Source: Streptomyces rubellomurinus
GTDB lineage: Bacteria; Actinomycetota; Actinomycetes; Streptomycetales; Streptomycetaceae
Length of the DNA: 64,000 nucleotides
Assembly: GCF_000961885.1 (NCBI RefSeq)
Contig: NZ_JZKH01000013.1
Coordinates: 56,141-120,140 of the forward strand
Direction: 5' to 3'
Shown: positions 15,501 to 25,674 of the stretch, in pieces
How the letters are laid out: every line of letters starts with the position of its first letter
Position numbering within the stretch: position 1 is the stretch's first letter
Translations under genes and position numbers: made by a program
Notes under the pieces: model-generated
What the model saw: the letters and a program-made list of their open reading frames with translations, nothing else
The model's database searches: none
Told to the model about the DNA's origin: nothing

Positions 15501-15674
15501 CGAACAGCCCCCTTTGTGGATGAGACACACCTCACGTCCATCGTGGTGGCGGGAGGTGATCACGACATCTGCCACTCTGCCAGCGGAGTTACGGGCCATC
15601 AGGTGCCGTGATCAACGGAGCCGCGTGCCGGGAATTGTGGAGTTCGCACAATGACAGGAGGTCGGAGCAGCGGG

Positions 15675-16517
15675 TCAGCGGATGCCTTCGACCGCCGCCT
15701 GCGCCGCGCGGGCCAGCTCCCGGCGGGCGCCCGCCCGGGTGGGGTGCGGCGGGGGCGGGGGGATCGGCGGACGGAACGTCACCTCCGCGACCAGGCCGCG
15801 CACCGCGACGACCCGGGCGAGCGAGGTGAGCAGTCCGTCGTCGCCGACGAAGGCGGGCACGCTGGTGGGCCGTCCGTCAGCCAGCCGGTAGCGGATCGTC
15901 ACCGGCTGGACGAGGGCGCCGGCGTCCACCGCGGCCTGGAACAGCGCCGGGCGGAACCGCCCGCTCTCCAGCCCGCACCACGTCGACCCCTCCGGGAAGA
16001 CGATCACTGGCTGCCCGCCGCGCAGCACCTCGGCCACCGCCGCCACGGTGGCGGGCAGGGTCCGCAGCCGGTCCCGGTCCAGGAAGACGGTGCCGCCCCA
16101 GGCGACCAGGGGCCCGAGCACCGGCCACTGCCGGACCTCGGTCTTGGCCAGCGACCGCCCGGGCCGGCCGGCCGCGAGCAGCGGGATGTCCAGCCAGGAC
16201 ACGTGGTTGGCGACCACCAGCACCCCGCCGCCGGCCCCCGCCGCACCGGCTGCCCCGGTACCGGCTGCCGTGCCGGCCCCGGTCAGGTACACCGTCACCC
16301 CGAGGGCGCGCAGCACCGTCCGGGCCCAGAACCGGACCAGCCGGTCCCGGGTGCCGTACGGCAGCAGCCGCACCGGCAGGGTGAGCGCCACCCCGGCCAG
16401 GACGACGGCGAGGCAGGCGGTCAGCCGCAGCGCCCGCCGGGGGTGGGAGACCTCCGGCGCGCGCTCGGCCAGGCAGGTCTCCGGCCGGCAGGGCGCGGTC
16501 GGCAGCCAGACGCTCAT
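15675..16517 (-). CDS. olsA: 1-acyl-glycerol-3-phosphate/lyso-ornithine-lipid acyltransferase (PlsC family)
   Basis: 280-aa membrane-associated O-acyltransferase. The HX4D catalytic motif is NHVSWLD (His105, Asp110) and the acceptor motif is FPEGST (174-179). An N-terminal hydrophobic helix (LTACLAVVLAGVALTLPVRL) anchors it to the inner face of the membrane. Residues 80-98 are an Ala/Gly-rich low-complexity insert. Its ATG overlaps the stop of the GNAT gene by 4 nt (ATGA, 16514-16517), so the two are translationally coupled. The OlsB-like partner suggests O-acylation of lyso-ornithine lipid; a generic PlsC role cannot be excluded. Confidence 0.83.
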   Translation of the reverse strand: MSVWLPTAPCRPETCLAERAPEVSHPRRALRLTACLAVVLAGVALTLPVRLLPYGTRDRLVRFWARTVLRALGVTVYLTGAGTAAGTGAAGAAGAGGGVLVVANHVSWLDIPLLAAGRPGRSLAKTEVRQWPVLGPLVAWGGTVFLDRDRLRTLPATVAAVAEVLRGGQPVIVFPEGSTWCGLESGRFRPALFQAAVDAGALVQPVTIRYRLADGRPTSVPAFVGDDGLLTSLARVVAVRGLVAEVTFRPPIPPPPPHPTRAGARRELARAAQAAVEGIR

Positions 16518-17398
16518 GAGGAACTGCCCAGGGAGGCCGCCCCGGAGAGGAAGTGCCGCAGGTAGCGCGGGTCGGTGCGCTCCAGCGAGAGCAGCACGTA
16601 CAGGTCGGCGCAGCCGAAGTCGGGGTCGTAGGCAGCCTCGCCGCAGACCCAGGCGCCGAGCCGCAGGTAGCCGCGGAGCAGGGAGGGCAGGGCGCCCTGC
16701 GCGGCGCGCGGCACGCCGGTGGCGTCCCAGCGGCGGCGGGGGGTGACGCGGTACTCGGCGGGGGCCAGGTACTTGGCGCTGACGGTGTCCCAGACCCGGG
16801 CCGCGGTGGCGCCGCCGTCCGCCAGGTCGATGGAGCAGCAGCCGCCGACCCAGGTGTTGCCGGTGTCGGCGAGGTAGCGCGCGATGCCGCCCCACATCAG
16901 GTTGATGACGGCGCCGTTGCCCCGGTGGTCGGGGTGGATGCAGGAGCGGCCGAGTTCGACCAGGCCGGGGCGCAGGGGGGCGAGCGCGGAGAGGTCGAAC
17001 TCGCCGTCCGAGTAGAGCCGGCCGGCCCGGCGGGCGGCCTCGGGGCGCAGCAGCCGGTAGGTGCCGACGACCGTGCCGTGCTCGCCCTCGCGGACGAGGA
17101 GGTGGTCGCAGTACTCGTCGAAGGGGTCGACGTCGAGGCCGGCGAGCGGGCTGTGCAGGACGGCGCCGAGTTCGGCGGCGAACACCTGGTGGCGCAGCCG
17201 CTGGGCGGCGCGCACGTCGTCCTCGTCCCGGGCGAGGGAGACGGTGTAGGCGGCCGGGGCGGCTTCCGGGGCCGAGGCCGGGACGGGGGCCGGGGCCGAC
17301 GGCCGGCGGGGCGCCGGGACTGCCGAGGCCGGGGCCGGGGCCGGGGCCTGGTGGGTGGGGGCGTCTGCGGTCGGAGCGTACGTGGGGACGGTGGTCAT
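16514..17398 (-). CDS. olsB: OlsB-like GNAT N-acyltransferase
   Basis: 294-aa protein. The first ~50 residues are an Ala/Pro-rich linker. The rest resembles OlsB, the ornithine N-alpha-acyltransferase that makes lyso-ornithine lipid from 3-hydroxyacyl-ACP: RLRHQVFAAELGAVLH, DPFDEYCDHLLV, GTVVGTYRLLRPEAA, YSDGEFDLSAL and VELGRSCIHPDHRGNGAVIN (the CoA/ACP-binding beta-bulge), then WGGIARYL. GGAGG stands 8 nt before ATG 17398. Together with the overlapping PlsC gene it forms an apparent olsBA operon, phosphorus-free membrane lipid synthesis being the likely role. A different N-acyl amino acid is possible. Confidence 0.8.
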   Translation of the reverse strand: MTTVPTYAPTADAPTHQAPAPAPASAVPAPRRPSAPAPVPASAPEAAPAAYTVSLARDEDDVRAAQRLRHQVFAAELGAVLHSPLAGLDVDPFDEYCDHLLVREGEHGTVVGTYRLLRPEAARRAGRLYSDGEFDLSALAPLRPGLVELGRSCIHPDHRGNGAVINLMWGGIARYLADTGNTWVGGCCSIDLADGGATAARVWDTVSAKYLAPAEYRVTPRRRWDATGVPRAAQGALPSLLRGYLRLGAWVCGEAAYDPDFGCADLYVLLSLERTDPRYLRHFLSGAASLGSSS

Positions 17399-17691
17399 GG
17401 CGGACCCTCCAGGGCAGCACGATCGGCGGTGCCCGGCGTCGCGCCGGGGCACCGTCCCGGTTCGCAGGAGGTGGAGCGGGGAGGCGAACCGGTCACCGTA
17501 TGTCTGTCCGAGCCGGTTGGCATCCACGTTGCCGCGCGGCGGAGGGCAGATGTGCAGCTGCTGAATGGGACCACCCGTGGCCTGGTGGCCATCTGCCGGG
17601 CACCGGACGCTCGTTCGCCGGGGGTGGACAACGCCCGGGAGCGTGGTGCACGGCAGGGGCGCGCGCGGCGGATGCGCGCCCCGCCGGAGGC

Positions 17692-19095
17692 TCAGAGTGC
17701 GCGCCAGCCCTGCGGGTCGACGCCGCCCGGGACCGCCCCGCCCGGGCCGTACGGTTCGCGGGTGTAAACGAAGGAGCCGACGTCCAAGTGCCCGACCGTG
17801 CCGTCGGAGTTCCGGACCACCCGCAGGGTCTCGCCCGCGTAGTAGCGGTCGAGGCCGAGCCAGGTGCCGTCCGGCTGCGGCCGGAACCGCGCGGCCCGGC
17901 CGTGGTCGGCCAGCGGGGTCAACTCCAGGACGCGGCCCGGCCGCAGCCGCAGGACGTTGGGCATGGCGCCCCAGTACCAGGGGCCGGTGAGCGCCAGCAG
18001 GTCCTCGTCCACCTCGGGCAGCGGGCGCCAGGGCTCGGGCAGCCGGGGCTCGTGTTCGGCGGTGAGCGCGATCAACCGGGCGGCCAGCTGCGGGGTGTTG
18101 GCGCCGCTGGTGGCGTTGGCCAGGGCGAAGGCGGCCAGGCCGTCCGCCTCGCTGATCCAGATCCCGGCGGTGAAGCCGGGCATCGAGCCGGAGTGCCCGT
18201 ACAGCACCCGGCCCTCGTGGCGGCGCAGTTGCAGGCCGAGTCCGAAGGCGGAGGTCCAGTCGGCGTCCTCCGGGCCGACGGCCGGGCGGCGCATCTCGGC
18301 GAGCGAGTCGGCGCCCAGCACCTTGTCGTCGCCGGCCGCGAGGAAGGCCGCCCAGCGGGCCAGGTCGGCGCCGGTGGACCAGAGTTGGCCGGCCGGGCCC
18401 ATCAGCCCGGTGTCGGTGAGCGGTTCGGGCAGCATCACGTCGGCCCACGGGTGGACGGCGAAGCCGCCGGCGTGCGGGTGCTCGGGCAGCAGCGTGGTGC
18501 GGTCCATGCCGAGCGGCGCCAGCACCTCCCGCCGCAGCACCTCGCCCCACGGTTCGCCGCGCAGCCGCTCGACCAGGGCGCCGAGCAGCGCGTAGCCGGG
18601 GTTGGAGTAGTGGTGGCGGCGCCCGGCCGGGTGCTTGACCGGGCTCTCGGCGTCGAGCAGGTCGGCGAGTTCGGGCCGCAGCGCGCCCTCGGTCCGCTCC
18701 CACCACGGCGGGGGCGTCTCGGCGGCGAGCCCGGCGGAGTGCGCGAGCAGCTGGGCGACGGTGGCCGCGTCGGCGGGGGTGCCGGGCAGGTGGCGGCCGA
18801 GCGGGTCGCCGAGGTCGAGCAGGCCCTCGTCGCGCAGCCGCAGCACCAGGACGGCCACGAAGGTCTTGGTGAGCGAGCCGATCCTGAACTGCACGTCCGG
18901 GGTGGGCGCGTGGCCGTCGATCATGCTGCGCGCGCCGCTCCAGACCAGCTGCCCGTCCCGGACCACGCCGGCCACCACGGCGGGCGCGCGCCCCTCGGAC
19001 TGGGCCAGCGCGACCTGGTGCAGCAGCGCGCGGCGGGTGCCCGGCAGCAGCTCGGCGGGCAGCTCGGTCATGTGTTCTTCGAAACTCGTCGGCAT
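17692..19095 (-). CDS. serine hydrolase, beta-lactamase/DD-peptidase fold
   Basis: 467-aa class C beta-lactamase-like esterase/peptidase. All three active-site motifs are visible: SLTK (Ser74-Lys77), YSN (Tyr163-Asn165) and HSG near residue 308 (LYGHSGSMPGF). There is no signal peptide, so the enzyme is probably cytoplasmic, as for EstB-like esterases. The C-terminal ~100 residues form a lipocalin-like beta-rich extension (WYWGAMPNVLRLRPGRVLEL...). An alternative ATG at 19071 would remove eight residues. It lies 77 bp downstream of the M1 peptidase and on the same strand as the posA-M1 pair, so co-transcription is possible. Confidence 0.87.
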   Translation of the reverse strand: MPTSFEEHMTELPAELLPGTRRALLHQVALAQSEGRAPAVVAGVVRDGQLVWSGARSMIDGHAPTPDVQFRIGSLTKTFVAVLVLRLRDEGLLDLGDPLGRHLPGTPADAATVAQLLAHSAGLAAETPPPWWERTEGALRPELADLLDAESPVKHPAGRRHHYSNPGYALLGALVERLRGEPWGEVLRREVLAPLGMDRTTLLPEHPHAGGFAVHPWADVMLPEPLTDTGLMGPAGQLWSTGADLARWAAFLAAGDDKVLGADSLAEMRRPAVGPEDADWTSAFGLGLQLRRHEGRVLYGHSGSMPGFTAGIWISEADGLAAFALANATSGANTPQLAARLIALTAEHEPRLPEPWRPLPEVDEDLLALTGPWYWGAMPNVLRLRPGRVLELTPLADHGRAARFRPQPDGTWLGLDRYYAGETLRVVRNSDGTVGHLDVGSFVYTREPYGPGGAVPGGVDPQGWRAL

Positions 19096-19172
19096 GGGAC
19101 CGGACAGTAGCCCAGCCCGGCCGGGGAGTCGGCCGATTAACCGTCAGCCCCGCCCGGCCGGGGGCCTGACCG

Positions 19173-20567
19173 TCAGCCCGGCAGCGGCGGCAGCTCCGGC
19201 CGGTGCAGCCAGGCCTCGAACAGCGGGCCGAGCGGCACGGCGGTGTACCGGGCCGCGTGCGCGAGCAGGTCCTCGGTGCCCACGACGCCGTGCCGGTGCA
19301 CGGCCGTCCAGTCCCGCAGCATGGCGAAGAACGCCTCGTCGCCGAGCGCGCGGCGCAGCGCGTGCACGGCGAGGCCGCCGCGCTGGTACAGCCGGTCGTC
19401 GAACATCAGCCTGCGGCCCGGGTCGGCCAGCCGGAGGTCCTGCGGCAGGCCGGCCAGCAGGCGGTGCGCGGCGGCCGCGTGGACGGCCGCCGCCGGGCCG
19501 CCGGCGTGCTCGGACCAGAGCCACTCCGCGTACTTGGCGAAGCCCTCGTTGAGCCAGATGTGCCGCCAGTCGGCGATCGACACGCTGTTGCCGAACCACT
19601 GGTGGGCCAGCTCGTGCGCGATCAGCCGCTCGCGCTCCCAGCCGCCGCCGAGGTGGTTGGTGCCGAAGGTGGCGACGCCCTGCGCCTCGACGGGGACGTC
19701 CAGCTCCTCGTCCGCGACGACCACCGCGTACTCGCCGAAGGGGTACGGCCCGAACGCCTCGCCGAAGTAGGACATCATCGCGGGCTGCCGGGCGAAGTCC
19801 CGGGCGAAGTCGGCGGCCAGCCGCTCCGGCACGAAGCCGGTCTGCGGCACGTAGCCGGCCTGCGGGGCGGCCGGCCGTTCGGTCAGCGGCACCGGCCGGT
19901 ACGGCCCGATCGAGACCGTCACCAGGTACGGCGAGGTCGGCGCGCTCTGCTCGTACACCCAGGTGGTGCTGGACGCCCGGGTGGTGCGGGTCAGCAGCCG
20001 GCCGCTCGCCACCACGGTGAACGGGGACGGCGTGGTGACCGACAGCTGGTAGGAGGCCTTGTCCGCGGGCCGGTCGTTGCACGGGAACCAGGACGGCGCG
20101 CCGACCGGCTGACTGGCCACCAGCGCGCCCTCCGACAGCTCCTCCCAGCCCAGGCCGCCCCACGGGCTGCGCACCGGGCGGGGGTTGCCGGTGTAGTGCA
20201 CCTCGACGGTGAAGGCCGCGCCCGCCGCCAGTGCCTTGGCCGGGCGCACCCGCAGCTTGCCGCCGCGGTGGGTGTAGCGGGCGGCCTTGCCGTCGACGAG
20301 CACCCGGCCGATCCGGAACTCGGCCAGGTCGAGCGCGAACTCGGCCAGCGCGATGTCGGCCACCGCGGTCAGCCGGGCCGAGCCGGCCAGTCGGTTGGGC
20401 CCGGGCCGGTAGTCGACGACGAGTTCGTAGCGGTGCACCCGGTAGCGGTGGTCGCCGCTGGTCGGGAAGTACGGGTCCGGGGCGCCGGCGGCGGCCGGGG
20501 CGGGCTTGGGCTTCACGGGGGCGTGGGCTTCCTGCGGGCCGGGACGGAAGGTCTCGGGGGTGGTCAC
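19173..20567 (-). CDS. M1 family zinc aminopeptidase, translationally coupled to posA
   Basis: 464-aa M1 metallopeptidase, shorter than PepN (about 850 aa) and lacking the large C-terminal domain. Zinc site HELAH (318-322) with Glu341 in [11 protein letters not shown], and the transition-state Tyr394 in DRLYQRGG. The exopeptidase loop, usually GAMEN or ALETQ, reads VEAQGVATF (about 293-301), a departure that may alter N-terminus recognition. No signal peptide is seen. The GTG start at 20567 overlaps the TGA of the NRPS gene by 4 nt (GTGA). Such coupling suggests it trims or processes the NRPS peptide product or a related peptide. Confidence 0.87.
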   Translation of the reverse strand: MTTPETFRPGPQEAHAPVKPKPAPAAAGAPDPYFPTSGDHRYRVHRYELVVDYRPGPNRLAGSARLTAVADIALAEFALDLAEFRIGRVLVDGKAARYTHRGGKLRVRPAKALAAGAAFTVEVHYTGNPRPVRSPWGGLGWEELSEGALVASQPVGAPSWFPCNDRPADKASYQLSVTTPSPFTVVASGRLLTRTTRASSTTWVYEQSAPTSPYLVTVSIGPYRPVPLTERPAAPQAGYVPQTGFVPERLAADFARDFARQPAMMSYFGEAFGPYPFGEYAVVVADEELDVPVEAQGVATFGTNHLGGGWERERLIAHELAHQWFGNSVSIADWRHIWLNEGFAKYAEWLWSEHAGGPAAAVHAAAAHRLLAGLPQDLRLADPGRRLMFDDRLYQRGGLAVHALRRALGDEAFFAMLRDWTAVHRHGVVGTEDLLAHAARYTAVPLGPLFEAWLHRPELPPLPG

Positions 20568-23500
20568 GACGTGGCCTGCCACGCCTCGATGGGGTTGCCC
20601 AGCCACCGCGTGTCGGCCGGGACGGACTCGGCGCGCATCACCAGCGAGGCCGGGCCCAGCGTGCTGCGCGCGCCCACCGTGCTGCCGGGCAGCACGATCC
20701 CGCCCGGGCCCAGGGTGGCGCCCTCGCGGAGGACCACAGTATCCATCCGCATGATCCGGTCGTGGAAGAGGTGGGTCTGCACCACGCAGCCCCGGTTGAT
20801 GCTCACGCCGTCGCCGAGGGTGACCAGGTCCGCCTCCGGCAGCCAGTAGCTCTCGCACCAGACGCCCTGCCCGATCCGCGCGCCCAGCGCCCGCAGCCAC
20901 AGGTTCAGCACCGGCGTGCCCGGCACCGCGCCGACCAGCCACGGCACCGCCAGCACCTCGACGAAGGTGTCCGCCAGCTCGTTGCGCCACACGAAGCCGC
21001 TCCACAGCGGATGCTCCACCGCCCGGAACCGCCCGACCAGCAGCCACTTCGCGGCCACCGCGACCAGGCAGGCCGCGCCGCCCGCCGCCAGCAGCACCAG
21101 GCCGGAGAGCAGCGCGGCGAGCAGGACGGAGCCGTCCGCCAGCCAGGACAGCGCCGCCACCGTCAGCAGGCCCAGCGCCCCCGAGGCCAGCACCGGCAGC
21201 AGTCGGGCGAGCTCGACCAGCCCGCGCGCCCACAGCAGCCGGGTCGGCGGCTCGTACGTCAGGCTCTGGTCCGCCTCGTCGGCGGCGCGCGGCAGCCGCA
21301 CCGGAGGCATGCCCAGGTACGAGCTGCCCTTCTTCGCCTTCGCCGGCGTCGCCGACAGCACGCCCACCAGGCCCCGCTTGGGCACCGAGCGGCCCGGCGC
21401 GGTCATCCCCGAGTTGCCGAGGAAGGCCCGCTCGCCGACCTTCGCCTCGCCCAGGCGCATCCACCCGCCGCCCAGCTCGTAGGGCGCGATCAGGGTGTCG
21501 TCGGCCAGGAACGCGCCGTCCCCGACCGTGGTCAGGCTGGGCAGCGCCAGCACCGTGGACACCTCCGCGCCCCGGCCGACCCGCATCCCCAGCGCCCGCA
21601 GCCACCACGGCGTGACCAGCCCGGCGTACAGCGGGAACAGCACCTCGCGGGCCCGGTCCATCAGCTGGGTGACGGTCCACGCCTGCCAGCTGACCCGGCC
21701 CTGTAGCGGGTGCACCCCGGGCACCAGGCCGATGCTCAGCAGCCGGACCAGCGCGACCAGCTGCGCCGCGTACACCGCGCCGTACGCCAGGGTGGCGGGC
21801 AGCAGGCCGAGCAGCGCGCCGCCGAGCGCCGGGCCGAGGCCCGCGCCCTGGTCGACGAAGCGGGAGAGCACGGCCAGCGCGGCCGTGGCGGGCAGTACCG
21901 GGAGCAGGCCGAGCAGGGCGTCGCCGGCGCCGTACACCGCGGCCCAGGCGGGCCGGCGGACCGGGGGCTCCTTCGGCCAGGACCACTCGGCCCGGCCCAG
22001 CTTGCCGGCGGGCGCGCCGCCCCAGCGCTGCCCGGTCGGCACCTGGCCGGTGACGCTGGAGCCGGGCAGCACCTGGGCGCGCTTGCCGACCCGGGCGCCG
22101 GGCAGCAGCGTCGACCGGGTGCCGACCACCGCGCCGGCGCCGACCTTGAGCTGGCCGACCTCCAGCCGGTCGCCGTCCAGCCAGTAGCCGCACAGGTCGA
22201 CCTCGGCCTCGACGGCGCAGCCCCGGCCCAGCTTGAGCATGCCGGTGACCGGCGGCAGCGAGTGGAGGTCCACCTCCTTCGCGACCTTGGCGCCCAGCAG
22301 CCGGGCGTAGGGGACCAGCCAGGCGCCGGACAGCTCGGTGGCGCCGCTCAGCTCGGCGAGCCGCTCGGCCGCCCACAGCCGCAGGTGCACGGCGCCGCCG
22401 CGCGGGTAGCTGCCGGGGCGCAGGCCGCGCAGCAGCAGCCGGGCGCCGCCGGCCCCGATCGCCAGCCGGCCCGGCGCGCTGTACAGCGCCAGCGCGCCCG
22501 CGCCGACCGCCCACCAGGAGGCGGTGGGCGCCCACGGGTAGTCGCCGAGGTGGGAGAGCAGGTTCCCGGCGGCGAGCAGCGCGACCGTCCAGCGCAGGCC
22601 GACCACCGTGAACAGCGGGATCAGCAGGAGCAGCTGCAGCAGCTTCGCCCTGGTCGGCACCAGGGTGACGGTCCGGGCCTCACCGCTGTCGGCGGCGGTG
22701 CGCTCCAGGTGGCGGGCCAGCTTGCGCAGCGTCGGGTGCTGGTAGACGTCCAGCACGGCGGCGTTCGGGTAGCGGGTGCGCAGCAGGGTGGTCAGCCGGG
22801 CGGCGGCCAGGCTGCCGCCGCCGATCGCGAAGAAGTCGTCGCGCGGGCCGCCGACCTGGACGCCCAGGATCTCGGCCCACTGCTCGGCCAGCCAGGCCTC
22901 GGTGCCGTACAGCCGTTCGCTCGGTCCGGCGGCCTCCAGCTCGGGCAGCGGCCAGGGCAGGGCATTGCGGTCGACCTTGCCGGAGGTGCGGGTGGGCAGG
23001 GTGTCGACGGGCGCGAGCAGCGGCACCAGGGCGGCGGGCAGCTCGGCGCGCAGCCGCTCGACGGCCTGCTCGCGGTCGAAGCCGTCCTGCACGACCAGGT
23101 AGCCGACCAGCAGCTGGTTGCCGCCGCGCGCCGTCCGCACGGCGGCGGCCGCGCCGGCCACCCCGGGCAGCGCCTGCAGCGCGGCGTCCACCTCGCCGAG
23201 CTCGATCCGGCGGCCGCCGAGCTTGATCTGCTCGTCGGTGCGGCCGAGGAACAGCAGGCCGGCCGGGTCGGCCTGGACCAGGTCGCCGCTGCGGTAGGCG
23301 CGCTCCCAGCCGAGCGAGGGCAGCGGCGCGTACTTCTCGGCGTCCTTCTCCGGGTCCAGGTAGCGGGCCAGGCCGACGCCGCCGATCACCAGCTGCCCGG
23401 CGGCGCCGGGGGCGACGGGCTCGCCGGCCTCGTCGACGACGGCGAGGTCCCAGCCGTCCAGCGGCAGGCCGATCCGGACCGGGCCCTCGCCGGTCAGCAT

Positions 23501-24436
23501 GGCCGCGCAGGCGACCACGGTGGCCTCGGTCGGGCCGTAGGTGTTCCACAGCTCGCGGCCCTCGGTGACCAGCCGCTGCACGAGTTCGGGCGGGCAGGCC
23601 TCGCCGCCGAAGATCAGCAGCCGGACCTCGTTCAGCGCCTCGGCCGGCCACAGCGCGGCCAGCGTCGGCACGGTGGAGACCACGGTGATCTCCTGCTCGG
23701 CCAGCCACGGGCCGAGGTCGGCGCCGCTGCGGACCTGGGAGCGGGGGACGGGCACCAGGCAGGCGCCGTGCCGCCAGGCCAGCCACATCTCCTCGCAGGA
23801 GGCGTCGAAGGCGACGGACAGGCCGGCCATCACCCGGTCGCCGGGGCCGATCGGCTCGTCCTGGAGGAACAGCGCGGCCTCGGCGTCCACGAACGCGGCG
23901 GCGTTGCGGTGGGTGACGGCGACGCCCTTGGGCTTGCCGGTCGAGCCGGAGGTGAAGATGATCCACGCGTCGTCGGTCGGGGCGGGGCGGTGCTCGGCGG
24001 CGGGTTCGCGGGTGCCCGTGGTGGTCAGGGCGCGCTCGGCGCCCAGGACGGCGGCGACCTCGGCCTCGCCGAAGACCAGCTGGGCGCGCTCCTCCGGGTC
24101 CTCGGCGTCCACCGGCACGTAGGCGGCGCCGGCGGCGAGCACGGCGAGGATCGACACGTACAGGTCGTTGGTGCCCGAGGGCACCCGCACGCCCACCCGG
24201 TCGCCCTGCCCGATCCCGGCGGCGGCCAGCCGGCGGCGCAGCCGCTCGACCTCGGCGGCCAGGGCGCGGTAGCTGAGCACGGCGCGCCCGTCGTCCAGGG
24301 CCGGCTCGTCGGGGTGGGCGCGCACGGTGGCGTCCAGGACGTCCACCAGGGTGCGCGGCGCGGCGGCCGGGCGGCCCGGGAACAGGGCGCGCGGCCCGGT
24401 GGTGTGCTGCTGCTCGTGGTGCGGTTCAGCGGTCAT
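20564..24436 (-). CDS. Pls/PosA family membrane non-ribosomal peptide synthetase
   Basis: 1290-aa single-module NRPS of the type that makes cationic homopolymers such as epsilon-poly-L-lysine. The adenylation domain covers about 30-500 (core [10 protein letters not shown] at about 161-170, [46 protein letters not shown]). A carrier domain follows with phosphopantetheine Ser542 ([13 protein letters not shown]). Then several membrane-spanning pairs separate three tandem left-handed-beta-helix acyltransferase-like domains (about 719-795, 949-1032, 1182-1280), the hallmark of the family. There is no thioesterase or classical condensation domain. ATG 24436 fits the family length. The monomer cannot be told by eye. 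Confidence 0.9.
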   Translation of the reverse strand: MTAEPHHEQQHTTGPRALFPGRPAAAPRTLVDVLDATVRAHPDEPALDDGRAVLSYRALAAEVERLRRRLAAAGIGQGDRVGVRVPSGTNDLYVSILAVLAAGAAYVPVDAEDPEERAQLVFGEAEVAAVLGAERALTTTGTREPAAEHRPAPTDDAWIIFTSGSTGKPKGVAVTHRNAAAFVDAEAALFLQDEPIGPGDRVMAGLSVAFDASCEEMWLAWRHGACLVPVPRSQVRSGADLGPWLAEQEITVVSTVPTLAALWPAEALNEVRLLIFGGEACPPELVQRLVTEGRELWNTYGPTEATVVACAAMLTGEGPVRIGLPLDGWDLAVVDEAGEPVAPGAAGQLVIGGVGLARYLDPEKDAEKYAPLPSLGWERAYRSGDLVQADPAGLLFLGRTDEQIKLGGRRIELGEVDAALQALPGVAGAAAAVRTARGGNQLLVGYLVVQDGFDREQAVERLRAELPAALVPLLAPVDTLPTRTSGKVDRNALPWPLPELEAAGPSERLYGTEAWLAEQWAEILGVQVGGPRDDFFAIGGGSLAAARLTTLLRTRYPNAAVLDVYQHPTLRKLARHLERTAADSGEARTVTLVPTRAKLLQLLLLIPLFTVVGLRWTVALLAAGNLLSHLGDYPWAPTASWWAVGAGALALYSAPGRLAIGAGGARLLLRGLRPGSYPRGGAVHLRLWAAERLAELSGATELSGAWLVPYARLLGAKVAKEVDLHSLPPVTGMLKLGRGCAVEAEVDLCGYWLDGDRLEVGQLKVGAGAVVGTRSTLLPGARVGKRAQVLPGSSVTGQVPTGQRWGGAPAGKLGRAEWSWPKEPPVRRPAWAAVYGAGDALLGLLPVLPATAALAVLSRFVDQGAGLGPALGGALLGLLPATLAYGAVYAAQLVALVRLLSIGLVPGVHPLQGRVSWQAWTVTQLMDRAREVLFPLYAGLVTPWWLRALGMRVGRGAEVSTVLALPSLTTVGDGAFLADDTLIAPYELGGGWMRLGEAKVGERAFLGNSGMTAPGRSVPKRGLVGVLSATPAKAKKGSSYLGMPPVRLPRAADEADQSLTYEPPTRLLWARGLVELARLLPVLASGALGLLTVAALSWLADGSVLLAALLSGLVLLAAGGAACLVAVAAKWLLVGRFRAVEHPLWSGFVWRNELADTFVEVLAVPWLVGAVPGTPVLNLWLRALGARIGQGVWCESYWLPEADLVTLGDGVSINRGCVVQTHLFHDRIMRMDTVVLREGATLGPGGIVLPGSTVGARSTLGPASLVMRAESVPADTRWLGNPIEAWQATS

Positions 24437-24626
24437 GGCGGACCCTGCGCTCCTCGTCCTCGCCCGGTGCGATCGATGCCCGGCCCGTGGGGACGGTGGG
24501 AGCACTCTCCGTGACGGGGTGACCCCACTCCGGGGCCGGAGCGGACAACCCGACCGATGGTAGACCCGGCCTGCGGGCCCGGCAGGAGCGGGAACTCGGC
24601 CCAACTCGGCCCGGAACGGCCGAATC

Positions 24627-24702
24627 TGACGACGCATCAGTCAACAAGTGATGCCGGGTTACTCCGATGTGACGAAGCATCAGTCGAATTGACGGATCGT
24701 CA
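24627..24702. promoter_or_regulatory. three-copy operator array upstream of the posA-type gene
   Basis: Three copies of the palindrome TGACG-N3-CRTCA: 24627-24639 (spacer ACG), 24670-24682 (AAG) and 24690-24702 (GAT, perfect palindrome). Start-to-start distances are 43 and 20 bp. They lie 190-270 bp before the NRPS start, in its only upstream intergenic region. No adjacent regulator gene is obvious, so the binding protein is unknown. Confidence 0.55.
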
Positions 24703-24807
24703 GGTCGAAATCCGGATCGTGATCCATCCCACAGCGAATGCTGCTCCTTTCGGGTGGCGGGCCCGGCGTTTCGGCCATCTGCCGGGCCCGCCACGCCGCG
24801 GCGGCGA

Positions 24808-25674
24808 TCAGCGGAAGTGGTGCACGTGCTCGCCGAGGAAGGCCTCCAGGGTGCGCGGGGAGCGGCCGGTGAGGCGGGTGAAGGTGCCGTCCGGCGCCTC
24901 CGGGCGGGCCACCGCGAGCTGCTGGATCTCCACCACGTGGGAGGCCAGCCAGTCCGGCATCCCGGCCCGGGCGACCAGGTGGGCGTGCAGCGCGGACGGG
25001 CTCAGCGCGAGGTGGTGGACCGGGCGGCCGAGCAGCTCGCCCAGCAGCGCCGCCAGCTCCGGGTGGCTGTACGCCTGGCCGCCGGTGAGCGGGTACGCGC
25101 CGCCGGCGAGCTCCGGGCGGGTGAGCACCTCGGTCGCGGCGTCGCCGACGTCCCGGACGTCCACGTAGTTGCACCGGGCCCCGCCCGTCGCGCTGGGGAT
25201 CAGCCCGGAGGCGGCGATGCCGGGCGCCTGGAGCAGCAGCTTCTGCATGAAGGCGTACGGCCGCAGGACGGTGGTGCGGATGCCGGAGGCGCGCAGCCGC
25301 TCCTCGACCAGGTGGTGGCCGCGGGAGACGGCGACGGGGGAGTCCGGTTCGGCGGCCGGGGCGGAGATCTTGACGACGTGCTCCACGCCGCAGGCGACGG
25401 CCGCGTCGATCGCGTTCAGTTCGTACCGCACCTGCTGCGGGCCGTTGGCCATGGTGAGGAGGAGCTGGTGCGCGCCGCGGAAGGCCGCGCGCAGGGAGGC
25501 CGGGTCGGCGGCGTCGGCGGGGACGGTCTCGGTCCGGGCGAGCGTGCCGTCGTCGAGCGCGGCGGCCAGCCGGGCGGGGTCGCGGCTGAGGGCGCGGCTC
25601 GGTGTGCCGAGGGCGGCGAGGCTGCGCAGGGTGGCGCCGCCGGTGGCGCCGGTGGCGCCCATGATGACGATCAT
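24808..25674 (-). CDS. NmrA-like NAD(P)-binding oxidoreductase/sensor
   Basis: 288-aa atypical SDR of the NmrA/SDR_a5 kind. Opening Rossmann motif MIVIMGATGATGGATLRSLA (G-A-T-G-x2-G), then NAIDAAVACGVEHVVKISA, TVLRPYAFMQ, NYVDVRDVGDAA and YPLTGGQAYSHPELAALLGE, the order seen in quinone-reductase/redox-sensor members such as QOR2. A Tyr-x3-Lys is not evident. Its ATG overlaps the stop of the upstream membrane-protein gene by 4 nt, and the pair lies behind two MarR-type palindromes, so MarR control is likely. Confidence 0.85.
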   Translation of the reverse strand: MIVIMGATGATGGATLRSLAALGTPSRALSRDPARLAAALDDGTLARTETVPADAADPASLRAAFRGAHQLLLTMANGPQQVRYELNAIDAAVACGVEHVVKISAPAAEPDSPVAVSRGHHLVEERLRASGIRTTVLRPYAFMQKLLLQAPGIAASGLIPSATGGARCNYVDVRDVGDAATEVLTRPELAGGAYPLTGGQAYSHPELAALLGELLGRPVHHLALSPSALHAHLVARAGMPDWLASHVVEIQQLAVARPEAPDGTFTRLTGRSPRTLEAFLGEHVHHFR

